The notes below the pieces were generated by a model. That model was not told the origin of the DNA. It was given only the letters and a program-made list of their open reading frames with translations, and ran no database searches. The position numbers and the translations under genes were made by a program. From positions 310,325-374,324 of the forward strand of contig WBMV01001908.1 in NCBI GenBank assembly GCA_013396655.1: a stretch of DNA of 64,000 bases, written 5' to 3'. Each line of letters starts with the position of its first letter. Position 1 is the first letter of the stretch. Positions 37,301 through 48,700 of this stretch are shown piece after piece. This stretch comes from Campylorhamphus procurvoides (Eukaryota > Chordata > Aves > Passeriformes > Dendrocolaptidae).

Positions 37301-40300
37301 TATGTCCCCAGTGTCTTGACCCACTAATCTGCACTGTTCTTGCACCACTGCTTTATTATCAGGAGATCCTGCTTGAGCCTCCTCTACCCAGGATGCTAAG
37401 GCATCATGTTAGCTTCTCTCTTCTGCCCTCCTTTCCTTTCCTAATTCAAGTAAATCCACTTTCATGTTCCCTCTGGTTCTGGCTACTGGCTTTGAAGTCC
37501 CCTCTCCCTCCTCCCAAGCCTTCCTGACAGGAGGAAAAGAAGAGAAACAGGATTTTACAATAAGCAGCAAGAGAGTTTTGTGGCACTAATCAACATTTGC
37601 AAATGAAGATTAACAAAAGTGCAAACAAGCCTATGTGATAACTCCATAGCTTGACCTAATCTTAATGAAATCTACAAGATCTATTTATATAAATAAAAAT
37701 TAATTTTCTTGCTTTCAACATGGTGCAATTTGTGCACATAGATTACAAGTGACACACACAATTGTTTTGCCTGCATAAGTGCCCCAACTTTAAAGAGCTT
37801 ACTGACAGCTCCCTGCAAAGTGAAGACATGCAGCTGACAGAGCTGTCTCAACTGTATTCTGCTCCAGCAGGAGGGCTCCCTTGCTTTTCTTTAAAAAATG
37901 CATTCCATTTAATTCCTTATTCCCTGAGGACATCAGGCAAGACTGAATGCTGGGAGGAGGGGAATCTCTGTAAGCTGGCCTGATGGTATGCAATGGAACA
38001 AGGACAGAGAGGGATAAAATAGTCTGAAGAACTTTGGGATTCCCCATTGGGAAGTATGACTTGAGCTCACAGTATTTTGCATATTACCGAGAAAGGCTGA
38101 ACATGTGGAAATATATGTACATGGAGATGTATATTTAGCTTAAAAACATTCAAATGGGATGATCTAGCAAAGCTCTGACACACTAGCATGTGTCCATGAG
38201 GCAAAAAGATCAGAGGGAAGGGGCTGGTAGCTGAATCAGGAGATATCAGCTCAAGGAAAGATTCAGTTGCCTTGTGCACAGAACAGTTCCCATCTCATGT
38301 GGTGGGAGATTCGCGTATCATTAGGTGTCCATCTATCCAAACAAATATACAATAAGGTAAACACAGAACAAGTGTTCCAAACTGAGGACAAGGAGGTCTC
38401 TGAGGACTAGCATGTATATGTAACTGCACAATTCTTTACATCTTCTCTACAAGCACACCCTCCATAGAAATATGAAAGTCAGACTTCTGTGGTTTCTTTA
38501 TCTCTACTCCACATGTTGTGTTGCAACTTCAACTGTAGTCCACTTATCAGTCTGGAAATAATGCTTAAAGTGTTCTTTAAGTTCTACAGAGAAATAAAAA
38601 GGCCCTTACCCTTTTCTTGGTCATATCACAACTGACATGTACCAGCAAATGAAGCAGGAAAGAAACTGAGGAGTAAGAAGGTGGTTGTAATCTCCCCCAG
38701 AAGTTGCTTTGAATTGCTGACACCTTAATATCTTATGAACTAGTGAATAGAGGTCAAGGGAGAGAACACGGTTGTAAGAATACCATGGAAGGCAATGATT
38801 TCACTGAAGACATTTTAGCATCTTGCCTACTGTTCTGTCTGCTCATACATGGCAGGCTTCTGCTAATTTGGTTTGACAATAAACTTTGAGAGCTGTCAAG
38901 TGCTGAAATATCTCTGCGTATCTGCATTCATGTTTGCTTATTGTAACCTGTCAGATAACTTTCCATCCCACAGGTTAAGAAGAAAAGAAGTAGTGCTAGA
39001 TAGTTTTCTACTTGGTATTGCCCTTGCATCATTTATGATGGGCTTTCATGGCAAATTAAAGTTTGAAGAGTCGCAAGCCTTTTACCACTGCATTTGCCTA
39101 TCTTTCATAGACAGTTACTGCTTATTGCTGTGGGCTATCCAGCTGTTTCTGTAGAGATCTGCCTGCCATATACTTTTTCCATATCTACATCTTCAATATT
39201 TATGCTTACCATTTTTGTGCATTGGTTTATCTATTTCTATTCTCTCTGTCTTTTCTTGTGTATGTGTGTTTATGTAAGGAAGGAGCAGTATATCACTGTC
39301 TTCATATATCAACAAAACCAAGTCAGTTACTTGAGGCTAGAAATATGAAGAACACATGAAGCCTCAGAAATCATAGGTACACATACAGTGTCTTCAAACA
39401 CTCATTACAGAGACCAACTGTGGCCCTCAAGGGGAACCAAGTGTCTTGGCACCATTGTGTTCTCTTGAAAACTTCTTTCAGGGTCTCTGAAGACATCAGA
39501 AGCCTTAAAGCCTCTGTCAGTCGATAAAAATGTGGGCATCTTCCTCCCTGCCTGCTCCATGGGAAAGTGGAAGCAAAAGAATCAGTTGGACAGGGCTATC
39601 CACCAAGGTGTGGAGGAAACACTTGGGTTCAGGCCTTTTGTGAGGAATATTTCGTATGTATTTTGCCTGTGGGAATTATAAAGTAAGCAAAAAGCTAATT
39701 TTGGTACTGATGTCAGTCACTCCTCAAAATCCAAGGTCAGTCCTAAGACCTGAAGTCAACAGAAGGAACAAAATGAAAACAAGCCACTGGCAAGGACTGA
39801 ACTGGTGACTAGCAGCACTAAGAAGCTCTCTTTTCACTAGTCCTGATGAGCATTGCTATTTCATGTTTATTTGTTGTGATGGCTTTAATCATATGCTGGC
39901 TGTTTACAGACATAGTGGAATTATTATTTCTCCCTGAAGGTGGATAGTACAAAATCAAGGGAAAGGAGAAAATCTGAGCTCTTTATTCAAATACATCCCA
40001 TAGCAGAAATTACATTTATAAGGGGGATTAGAAAAGATGACAGCATAGTCCTTTGAAAGAGAGAAGGTAAGTTGCCTGGTTGTACTGGCCTCCTTGAAGA
40101 AAAGAAAAGAATGAGGCAAACTAGAGGGTATCAGAAGAAAAGGGAGGATATATGAGCTTTCATCTTGGTTTTTGTTTGCATCCTTGACCAGTTTATATGA
40201 TGCTATTTAGAGCCACAGTAACTTCTACACATCTGTTTCCTTGGACACTATGGTTTTAAAGCTATGGATTTGTGGTCCATAAATGAATATAATTAATGCC

Positions 40301-41139
40301 TCTGGTACAGATAATGTAAGCCTTGCTGATACATCTAAAAATAGGCCAGATATCATAGACTACAGATTGAGAGCTACTGTGCCAATACACACTTACATGT
40401 AATATTCACCATCACAACTTTGTAGAAATAAATGTATGTTAAATCCCCTCCCTGACATCTCTGCAGAGTAAAAAAGAAATTGTTTAATTCTTCCTTTCAA
40501 ATTTTCAAGAAATGGAAAGTAGATTTAGAAGACACAGTAAGCAGCTATTTCAGTGCAAACCCAGAAGAAATCTGTTACAGGAAAATTGCAAGTTACTGCC
40601 TAGGGCACAAGAATCTGACATGTCAGTCTCCAGAAATGAAAACACACTTCCGAGATTCAAGCTTTTCCTGAAACATACATACTGAGATTTTATCTGGTAT
40701 TAACAACACTATTTTTCAAGCTTAATGTAACAGAAATAAGCACTTACCTTGTAAAGAGCATTTGCACTAATTCACTACCAGGTTACTTCTCACGAATTCA
40801 TGACCTTGGATGCTGTTTTGTATCAGTTGACACTAAATGGGATAAAAAAAATATAACGTCAATGTAAAATAAATGATTAACCACTCCAAATGACACCTAC
40901 TACTGGTTTCTATAGAGAGTATTGGCTGCCTTTTCACTTTAAAATTGGTGCATAATTCAAAGCCTTCAAAACATACCTGCACACTAGCAGATTCACAGAA
41001 CCATTAAGTGGGACAGAAGAGAGCAACTACCTCCTTTTTTTTTTTTCCACTGAAGAGTAGAAAAAAATAACTCAAATTTGGTTTATATATGGGCAGTTTT
41101 CAACAGCTACAGGTTGCTGGATGGAAATGTAAAATTGAA
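34387..41139. other. Single-copy noncoding stretch, AT-rich
   Basis: No recognised gene. A TATA/ATAC-rich run occurs at 35688-35745 and a T15 run at about 41033-41047. The frame at 38873-39154 (93 codons, +) is hydrophobic but has no signature I know. Confidence 0.5.
35688..35745. repeat. TATA/ATAC-rich low-complexity tract
   Basis: A mixture of TATATA and ATACAT/ATGTAT steps ('catacatatgtatacatgca') forming several short palindromes, a decayed dinucleotide/tetranucleotide repeat. Confidence 0.75.
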
Positions 41140-42156
41140 TAAGGCACAAAGGTCGTGTGCAAAGGGTAATAGTGAATGGGGTGACATCGAACTGGTGACG
41201 TCACTAGTGGGGTTCTGCAGGGCTCCACCTTTGGGCCTGTGCTCTTTCACATCTTCAAGAATGACTTGGATGCAGGACTCGAAGGGATACTGAGCAAGTT
41301 TGCAGGTGGCACAAAACTGGGAGGAGCTGTTGACTGCTTTAAAGGCAGGGAGGACCTGCAGAGAGACCTTGACAAATTAGAGGGCTGGGCAATCACCAAC
41401 CATATGGAGTTCAACAAGGGGAACTGCTGGATTCTGCACATGGGATGGGGCAATCCCAGATGTACAGACAGACTGGGGAGTGAGAGGCTGGAAAGCAGTG
41501 CCATGGAAAGGGACCAGGGGGTCCTGGTTGATGGCAAGTTGAATCTGAGTCAGCAGTGCCCTGGCAGCCAAGAGGGCCAACCCTTTCCTGGGGGGCATCA
41601 GGCAAAGCATCGCCAGTCGATTGAGGGAGGGGATTGTCCCACTCTGCTCTGCACTGGGGCAGCCTCACCTTGGATATTGTGTGCAGTTTGGGGCACCACA
41701 ATATAAGAAAGATATTAAACTCTTAGAGAGTGTCCAAAGGAGGGCAATGAAGATGGTGAAGGGCCTTGAAGGGAAGCCATAGGAAGAGTGGCTGAGGGCA
41801 CTTGGTCTGTTCAGCTGGAGAAGAGGACACTGAGGGGAGACCTCACTGCAGTTACAACTTTCTTGTGAAAGGAAGAGGAGAGGGAGACACTGATCTCTTC
41901 TGTGTGGTGACCAGTGACAGGATCTGAGGGAATGGCCTGAAGCTGTGTCAGGGGAGGTTTTGGTTGAATATTAGAAAAAGCTTCTTCACCCAGAGGAGTT
42001 TGAGTGCTGGAACAGGCTCTGCAGAGAAGTGGTCACAGCACCAAGCCTGACAGTTCAAGATGGTGTGACTCTTGGAGATGGTCCTGTGCAGGGCTAAGAA
42101 TTGGACTTGATCTTTATGGGTCCCCTCCAACTCAGCAGATTCTGTGATTCTATGAA
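41140..42156 (+). mobile_element. CR1 LINE, 5'-truncated copy (about 1 kb)
   Basis: The element starts near the reverse transcriptase palm-domain coding region and runs to a 3' end 'ttggacttgatctttatggg', 'tcccctccaactcagcagat', 'tctgtgattctatga'. This tail type (CAACTCAG-A.ATTCTGTGATTCTATGA) differs from the AACCCAAA-type tail of the copy ending at 11790, so two CR1 subfamilies are present. Between about 42050 and 42070 this copy seems to lack some 35 bases found in related elements ('cctgacagttcaagatggtg' joins directly). The coding content is described separately. Confidence 0.95.
41206..41706 (+). pseudogene. CR1 ORF2 reverse transcriptase, C-terminal palm region, dead
   Basis: Translation gives SGVLQGSTFGPVLF then HIFKNDLDAG. 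This matches the CR1 reverse transcriptase motif around GVPQGS...LGPVLFNIFINDLD. It is followed by KFAGGTKLGG, then RDLDKLEGWAITNHMEFNKG and [14 protein letters not shown]. In functional copies the FAGG box (41299-41310) is FADD, whose aspartates bind the catalytic metal ions. Here both are glycine (ggt, ggc), each one A-to-G step from an aspartate codon. At about 41556 two bases are missing relative to the family, shifting the frame until a stop at 41704-41706. The correct sense resumes in another frame downstream and then meets further stops. No start codon or endonuclease domain is present. Confidence 0.9.
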
Positions 42157-42895
42157 GATTGCTGATGTTTTGCCATCTATTCAAAAATCACATCAAATGA
42201 AAGGCTTTGGAAAGCTTTTTTTTTGCCTCTCATTTAACTGAGACTTTTTTATATTCTGGATGAGTTAAGAGTTTCTTGTCAAAATTCAAAGGGGAAAAAA
42301 TCCTCGTGTTTTCCTTTATGGGGGGAAAAAGTCAAATGCCAAAGTACTTTAGCACAAAACCAAACAATATGATTCACTATCACTTCTTTTGCCAAATCAC
42401 CTGAGAGTTCATTTAGGTCCCTGATCTCTCCAGCCTCTCTGTAACAAGTTCACTATTTGGACCATGATTCCCAGCATCCATTTATCTAGTGTCTGGTTGT
42501 GGAAGTGTGGGAGCAAACTTCTTTTACGAATTAGATGAAAAAGAAAACTAACTACAGCATGAAACATCACAGCAGACTGCCCGAGCAAAATGCAAGAGAA
42601 GCCAGGTTTAAAAGTATTTCATACCTGGCACACTCCCAGAGGCCAACATGGGCATCTTATAATTGAAGATCCCATTCTTCTGGTGGAAAACACCCCAAAA
42701 CCTTTTGCCGTACAATTTCTGACCAGCAGTTTCAGAGTTTCAGCCACTGAGATGAATCACCCCCTTCATGCACAACGATCTATTCATATTTAAATTGATA
42801 GAAGCACAATTTGAAATGTTAATGAGCTGGAATACATGTAACAAGGTTGTATGTACTTCTGGGGAGACCTAGCTTTGTGTGTTCACATCTTTCCT
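42157..42895. other. Single-copy noncoding stretch
   Basis: Nothing recognised between the CR1 copy and the G/T tract. Confidence 0.55.
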
Positions 42896-43040
42896 CTGGG
42901 GTTTATTGGGGGGTTGTCAGGTTTTGTGGGTTTAAGTTTTTGTTTTGTTTTGGTTTTTTGGGGGGTGAGTTTTTTTGTTGTTGTTTTTTGGGGGGAATTT
43001 TTTTGTTGGGTTTTTTTGGGGTTTTTTTTGAGTGGGGAAG
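42896..43040 (+). repeat. G/T-only low-complexity tract with quadruplex potential
   Basis: About 145 bases made almost only of G and T on the + strand, with at least eight runs of three or more G (42898-42901, 42908-42913, 42928-42930, 42960-42965, 42990-42995, 43008-43010, 43018-43021, 43034-43037) separated by T-rich loops. Two open frames crossing it would encode phenylalanine/glycine/valine-rich hydrophobic peptides, a pure composition effect. Some loops exceed seven bases, so the quadruplex would be of the long-loop kind. Confidence 0.8.
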
Positions 43041-45608
43041 GAGTAAATTTTGCTTTAACACTGTCCTCAACTCCAGGTATTTTTAAAAAGCTTTTGTGTA
43101 TAACATCTCCTCCTCAAATTTTCAAAGTACGATCACAAATTAAGCAAATAAATTTTCCTGTTGTAATGAATTTGTTTTTAGTGAACATCACGTGAAATTC
43201 ACATGTGCAGCCTGCAGCATAAAGCTCTGTAATTATCTGAGAACTACTTTTCAGATTTCATTGTGTGCTCCTTCTTGCTAAAGCTGCAATTGCTTATTAT
43301 CACTGCTATGCTGTTTGCCTTGTTTTTAACCCTGCATGGCATCAAAAGCAAGATGGTGAGGTAGAAGATACATCATAATGAAAACCTCCTATTCTTCACT
43401 CCTATATGTCTCTTGAGTGCTCCCGTGATGGTGAGACTGCTACACCAACAAGAATCAATGAGAAAATTACTGTGTGTCTCAGGGAATGGTGGTTTATGGA
43501 CCTAACAGAGGGGCCACACAATTAGAAGTTCCATGCAAGGGTGCAGTCTGTGTGGGATAGTGATAGTGACATTAGTAGTCCCTATGCATTAAGACTTGGT
43601 GCTGGCTTGACACTAAAAGAACAGCTGGCTGCAGGGAAACCAAAGCTCCCTCTCCAACAGCAGTACAGACTGTTGCTGTCTATTCTCATATATTGTGAAT
43701 ACAGAAGCCTATAGTATCAGTGACAAACTCAATAAGCTATTTCAGATCCCATCAGGCGGCTCTGCTGTTTCCACGTTTCCAGGGAATAGCTTCCAAGTTC
43801 ACCAGCCTCTCTTCTTTTTATGCAGAGTAGGAGGAAGGAAGACCTTTTGAATAAATCATACTTGAAGTTTCTAGGCCAAACCATTCATGAGCTGTTGCGT
43901 GACAGCAGAGCAAGAATTATTTCAAATTGTTCCAGATATGATTGACACCAAAAATTTCAAATTCACTATTTTACAAGCTGCTTCTCTGCTTTTCTTGTAG
44001 TGTACTCACAAATAAATTATCCCCCTTCCAGAGTCTAGACACGTGACTAACTTTTCAGAATATGAAGTAAGACGAACTATAATTCTCAGATATTCTGCCA
44101 GTGAGTGCTATGGAGGTGCTTTCATAAATTTCCTAATTAATGGACTTTTACTTCTAAATTAAACTGGCTCATAATAAATAAATTCTGGCTACAGTCTTCA
44201 TTATGGAGAGGTTACTTCTTCTCACTAATCAAAACCTTGACTGAAGCCCAAGTATTCACAATAGGTCATCATGATCTGAATCAGTGAGTTGTCACAGGTG
44301 GGATGCTATATTGTCCTTCCTTCATTACATTTAATGAAAATGTGTGTGCCAAGGAAATTGCTTTGCATAGAGATGAACAATTAAGAGAACCAAATGTATA
44401 TAGGGAAGAGGGGAGGGAAAAGCATTCCTGCTGAATGCCTTGGATGTGTTTAGGCAAGCTTCACATTTCAAAGCAAAATTCCTGTTGCCTTGTTTTCTAG
44501 GTTGTAACCCCAGAGCAGAAGCAACTCTACTGAGATATGAACCTTCAGGGAGGGAAGGATAAGAAAGACATTCCCACAAGAAAAGCAGGAGTAGGAACAG
44601 GGAGAAAGAGCTGTAACTGTGAGACAAAGAATTAGAGGATAGGACTCAGAAAAATATTATGATGAGGGAAGATGAGTGGAAAGAACGCTGAAGGGTCACA
44701 GAATAATTGCAGTTTCAGCTGCCTGGATATTAAGAACATTTTCATTTTATTCTTTTTCCTTATGTACACAGAATACACATAGTCTGTCTGTGTGACATTG
44801 TATCCCTTCCCCACAATGACTGTTGAGTGTGCTGCCTGATTTCAATCCAATTTAATAGAAAGGAAAGAGACATAGAAGGTAATTAACCTCCTAATTTATA
44901 ATGAAAATAGCTGTCTAGAAAGAAGGGACTTTGAGAGCCATAAATGTGAGGAAAACTGCAAGAAGAGCTATCCTTTTACTGGAGACTAGAGAATCCATGC
45001 AGAATGCATCATGGATTGATTCCCTAAACACAACCAACACTTCAGAAGTTATATTCCCCTGTAAACTGCAGCTGAGAACAATACACAAATTTATATTGTT
45101 GATTCTGGTGCTCACTTCTTTGTTATCATCAATGAAACCTCAAGTAGCCTCACTGGGTTTTTGAAATTATCTTAATAGAAGGGCCATATTTTTCAGTGTT
45201 GTGAGCCCTGCAATCAGTGTGTAGCCCAGGAATTTTCCCTCAGACACAGAAATTACTTACCTTTTGGATGTGATTACTACTGGCATTGCACAAAGAAGTT
45301 CCACATACCTGTGTTTAGGACTACCATAGCAAATATCTACTGAAAAATACAAAATGTGTAGACAGTAAAATAAGCCCTGGTTTTAAGTCGACTTATCTAT
45401 GGCTATATATAAAGGAATACATAGATTAACAAGAAACCAAAGTCAGGTATTTCTCTTTATACCTGTATAGATACACTCCCTGTTAATTCCAACTAAGTTA
45501 CATTACACATATTTGCAATAAAGCTCAAAATTTTCAGCCAGCTGCTACCTGACCATAACAGACACAAACCTTGCACTCGTTTGGCTTACATTGCTAGAAG
45601 AGATTTAA
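43041..45608. other. Single-copy noncoding stretch
   Basis: No gene recognised. Two stretches look unusually dense in TAAT/TTAATT cores and octamer-like words (about 43200-43340 and 44080-44190) and could be conserved noncoding sequence, but the evidence is composition only. Confidence 0.5.
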
Positions 45609-45700
45609 GCACTCTGGATGAGATTCTCAGCTAGTGAAAACCACTGATTCTGTGCTGATTTTCATCAGTTACGCCAATTAACCTTAGCAGAGAAGCTACC
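45609..45700. repeat. L3/CR1-like ancient LINE 3'-end fragment
   Basis: 'gatgagattctcagctagtg' starts one arm and 'gctgattttcatcagttacg' with 'ccaattaaccttagcagaga' form the second. This mirrors the near-palindromic 3' end of an old amniote LINE (GAGATTCTCAGCTGGTGTAAATC ... GCCAATTTACACCAGCTGAGGATC). Orientation is left open because of the palindromy. The match in order and spacing is good despite divergence. Confidence 0.5.
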
Positions 45701-48700
45701 TTTTTCTGTTTCTCCATGGGCTGATGAAGGATTTCATTACCCCTCATCACAGCTACTAGTATGGGTACAGTCTATTAAATAATACTCAGTTCATACAGAA
45801 CAACAAGAAGAAACCTGCATACCCACCAGTTGCATTTCTTTCCCTCTGCCCTCTATCCAGTTTTACTTTTCATAAAGGAAATAAACTATCAAACCCTGAA
45901 TGGAGTCAGAGATTTTTGCAAAGAAAACACTGCTACAAGCACACTGTATGATTGCCAAATAATTCATATAAACTTTCAAGGCTGCAAAAGTATATCGGTC
46001 CTTTAGCTCCAAAATACATAGTTCATCATTCTCTCCTTCCTCAATTTACAATGCCCTGAATCCAGTTTTTTTCCTCTCTGTGCATTTCAAAATATGCTTG
46101 TAATTACTATTCAAATCCCTTTCCTATTTCTATTATATTGTGTCTAGGGTTTCAAAGACATAAGGGAGTTAGATGCATGACTCTCTTAGGCTGCTTTGAA
46201 ACTTCAGCTCACAGCACTAAGAGATTATTTATTATGCAATGTGTATATACATCCCATATAGGCTCATAAACCATGTTGTTAAACACAAACTTTCATACGT
46301 GAACTCTCCCTAGATTATATCATCTGTGAATGTCATCATTCAAAAGGATTGATTACTTTGATCCTAATGGATAGATAGAATGTGCTTCAACACATACTAC
46401 TGGTACAAGATTTTACCATCCTCTAACATACCAAAATAGGCCTATGGTTATAGTCCAGTCAGAGTCTGTTACAGCACGTTTGGGAAAAACATGCAATATA
46501 AATCCAATGGTGTACTTCTATCAGAACCAAACAAAGAGCAGAAGGAAGTTTATAAAAGAAAAATAAATTAATAAATTGTGATGGTGAATGATGGAGGGTT
46601 ATGTAGTGACAGGGAATATGTTGTCAGACATACCATCCATCTTCAGCCATTCTGACTTTTTGAGCAGTAGAACTTTCATAAAGAAAGCAGAATAATGGTT
46701 TTCTGATCATTAGCTGGACCGTAGCAAAATGCATATCAGCCATAACTCTCTTCTATAGAAGCTTTTTGTTTGGGAATAATGCAAATTATCCTCATTACAA
46801 TCAGATGGGATGGTTGTTAATATCTTTGCATAATTAGAAGCTATTTTCCTTAAATGCAGTTTATGCATGAACTTTCCAAGGAGATTTATCTACTGGGGTA
46901 ACACTGAGTCATTTTCATCTGGAGTGACACACTGAAGGTTACACAACTAAACATTTTAATTTAGTTTTAAAGATGAACCAACTCACATCCTGCATATGGT
47001 AAGAATTTGGTCCCAAACCAGATCTGTGCTAAGGGCACTTTGCTACATTCAAGTGCATGAATGGTCCCAAGGACAAACATGCCCAAATGAATTTCAAACC
47101 CATAAATGATCAGCACCTAGCAGGAATTATGTCCCTTCACTACAATATCGAGGTACTTCCTCTGCAATTCAGTTTGCATAACGAGGTGTCAGATGGAGGC
47201 ATTTTCTTACTTTGCTGAATAACCCCCTTTGACTTCAGAATAAATCACTTTTAGGACTAACTATGAAGAATAAGAACTTATTGGTGAGAGGGTATCTTAA
47301 GAGATTTGATCCAACCTTGGTTAAAATATTGCTGTGGCATGTATCGTGCCCACTCTAGTTCTAGAAAAACCAGTGACCCTACAGTATTTTCAAGGATCTG
47401 TCTATAACTTACTGGCCCTATTCTGCACTCAGTCAAGACCTAGGATCAGAATTTGTACATGCCGATTCTCTGCCTCTCTTGGCTGTCAATTTTTGAGCAG
47501 AAGAGCACAGTTGTACCTGGGACCCCAGAAATGCAAAGACCAAGGAGTAGGTCTGCACTTAAACAGGTGTATCCACTTCAGTGATGCTTCTAAACATAAG
47601 ACAGGAGAGTAGCAAAGCTTTTGGATTGAATGGGTGATGTAGATTTGGTATAAAACAACAAATCTCTTAGCAGGGGCTAGATGAAAAGAAAAACTTATCA
47701 GGACAATGCATGCTCTGCATAGAAAGCCCATTAGTGACAACAGACAAGGCTGGGGAGAAATTTCAATTGCCTCTGCTACTGGTCTTGCTCAGCCATGCTA
47801 GCAAGTCCCTTCATGGCTAAAACTGTGATGAATAAGCTAGGACAAGATGAGCATGGTTTTAATTGTTGTTACATTATTTTTGTTGTTTTCTTTATCATAC
47901 AAATGGTTTCAGCTTTCCATCAGACTGTAGTTATTGTTGTTTACTAGATCCTTGCACAGCTTTTGCCTAAGTACTTCTAAGGGCAAAAGAATGCCTACCA
48001 TAAGACAGGAAGATAAAATAAAATGGGGTTCACTGGTCTATAAAATTGCAAAAAAAGCTTGAAATAGGGCTTGAGATCTCATGTGAAAGCATTGACCTAA
48101 ACTGTGAGCCCTGCAATGAAGCTCTTGATAAGGGTGGCGAACACAATGTGTGGCCGTAAAGGAGTGACAGTCTGCCCACTTCCCACACAGTGCCCCAGGT
48201 GGGTGAACAAACTGCTGCAGACAAGTACCAAATGCTATTTGGAATGTGACAACTGACTGTTTCTGGGAAACAAAATGTCCCAACCTGAGCTCCAGAGAAA
48301 GAGGCTTCCTTTTGTAATGGACCAAGAACAGGAAAGAAATTGAAAAAAAAAGAACAGTAGGGAAGTCACTGCAGTTAAGAAAGTCATACTGTTTCTGGAC
48401 TGTAGAGAGAGGGGAATATTATTTCAGGGAAAACTAGCTGAAGGGGTGTGGGTGACTACTGTGAGATCCTGAACATAATACCTGCCTCAGGAATTGATTG
48501 GCTGCTGACCTATGAGCAGCTTTAATGACAATGTTTTCTCAGTTATTTTCCTAAGCTCACAGATGCCCTTAGATCTGGCAGCATAGTAGCAAATAGAATA
48601 TTGCTGCTTTCATTTCAAGGAGCAAGAAATTTTGCCACTGCTAGTCTGCTCCTCAAGGGAGGTAGACTTTTTCACTGATAATTTCCCCACAAGGGTCTTA

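Noticed and set aside
37860..37885. CTCF-like word 'ccagcaggagggc'
   Set aside because: A mismatch at a core position, and a lone motif is expected by chance in a window of this size.
40985..41047. Possible minus-strand CR1 tail ('cacagaaccattaagtgg') next to a T run
   Set aside because: Only a weak resemblance over about 35 bases, with the diagnostic CR1 3' blocks missing.
42847..43195. Strongly hydrophobic open frames suggesting membrane proteins
   Set aside because: They are the translation of a G/T-only tract, and the hydrophobicity comes from TTT, GTT and GGG codons.
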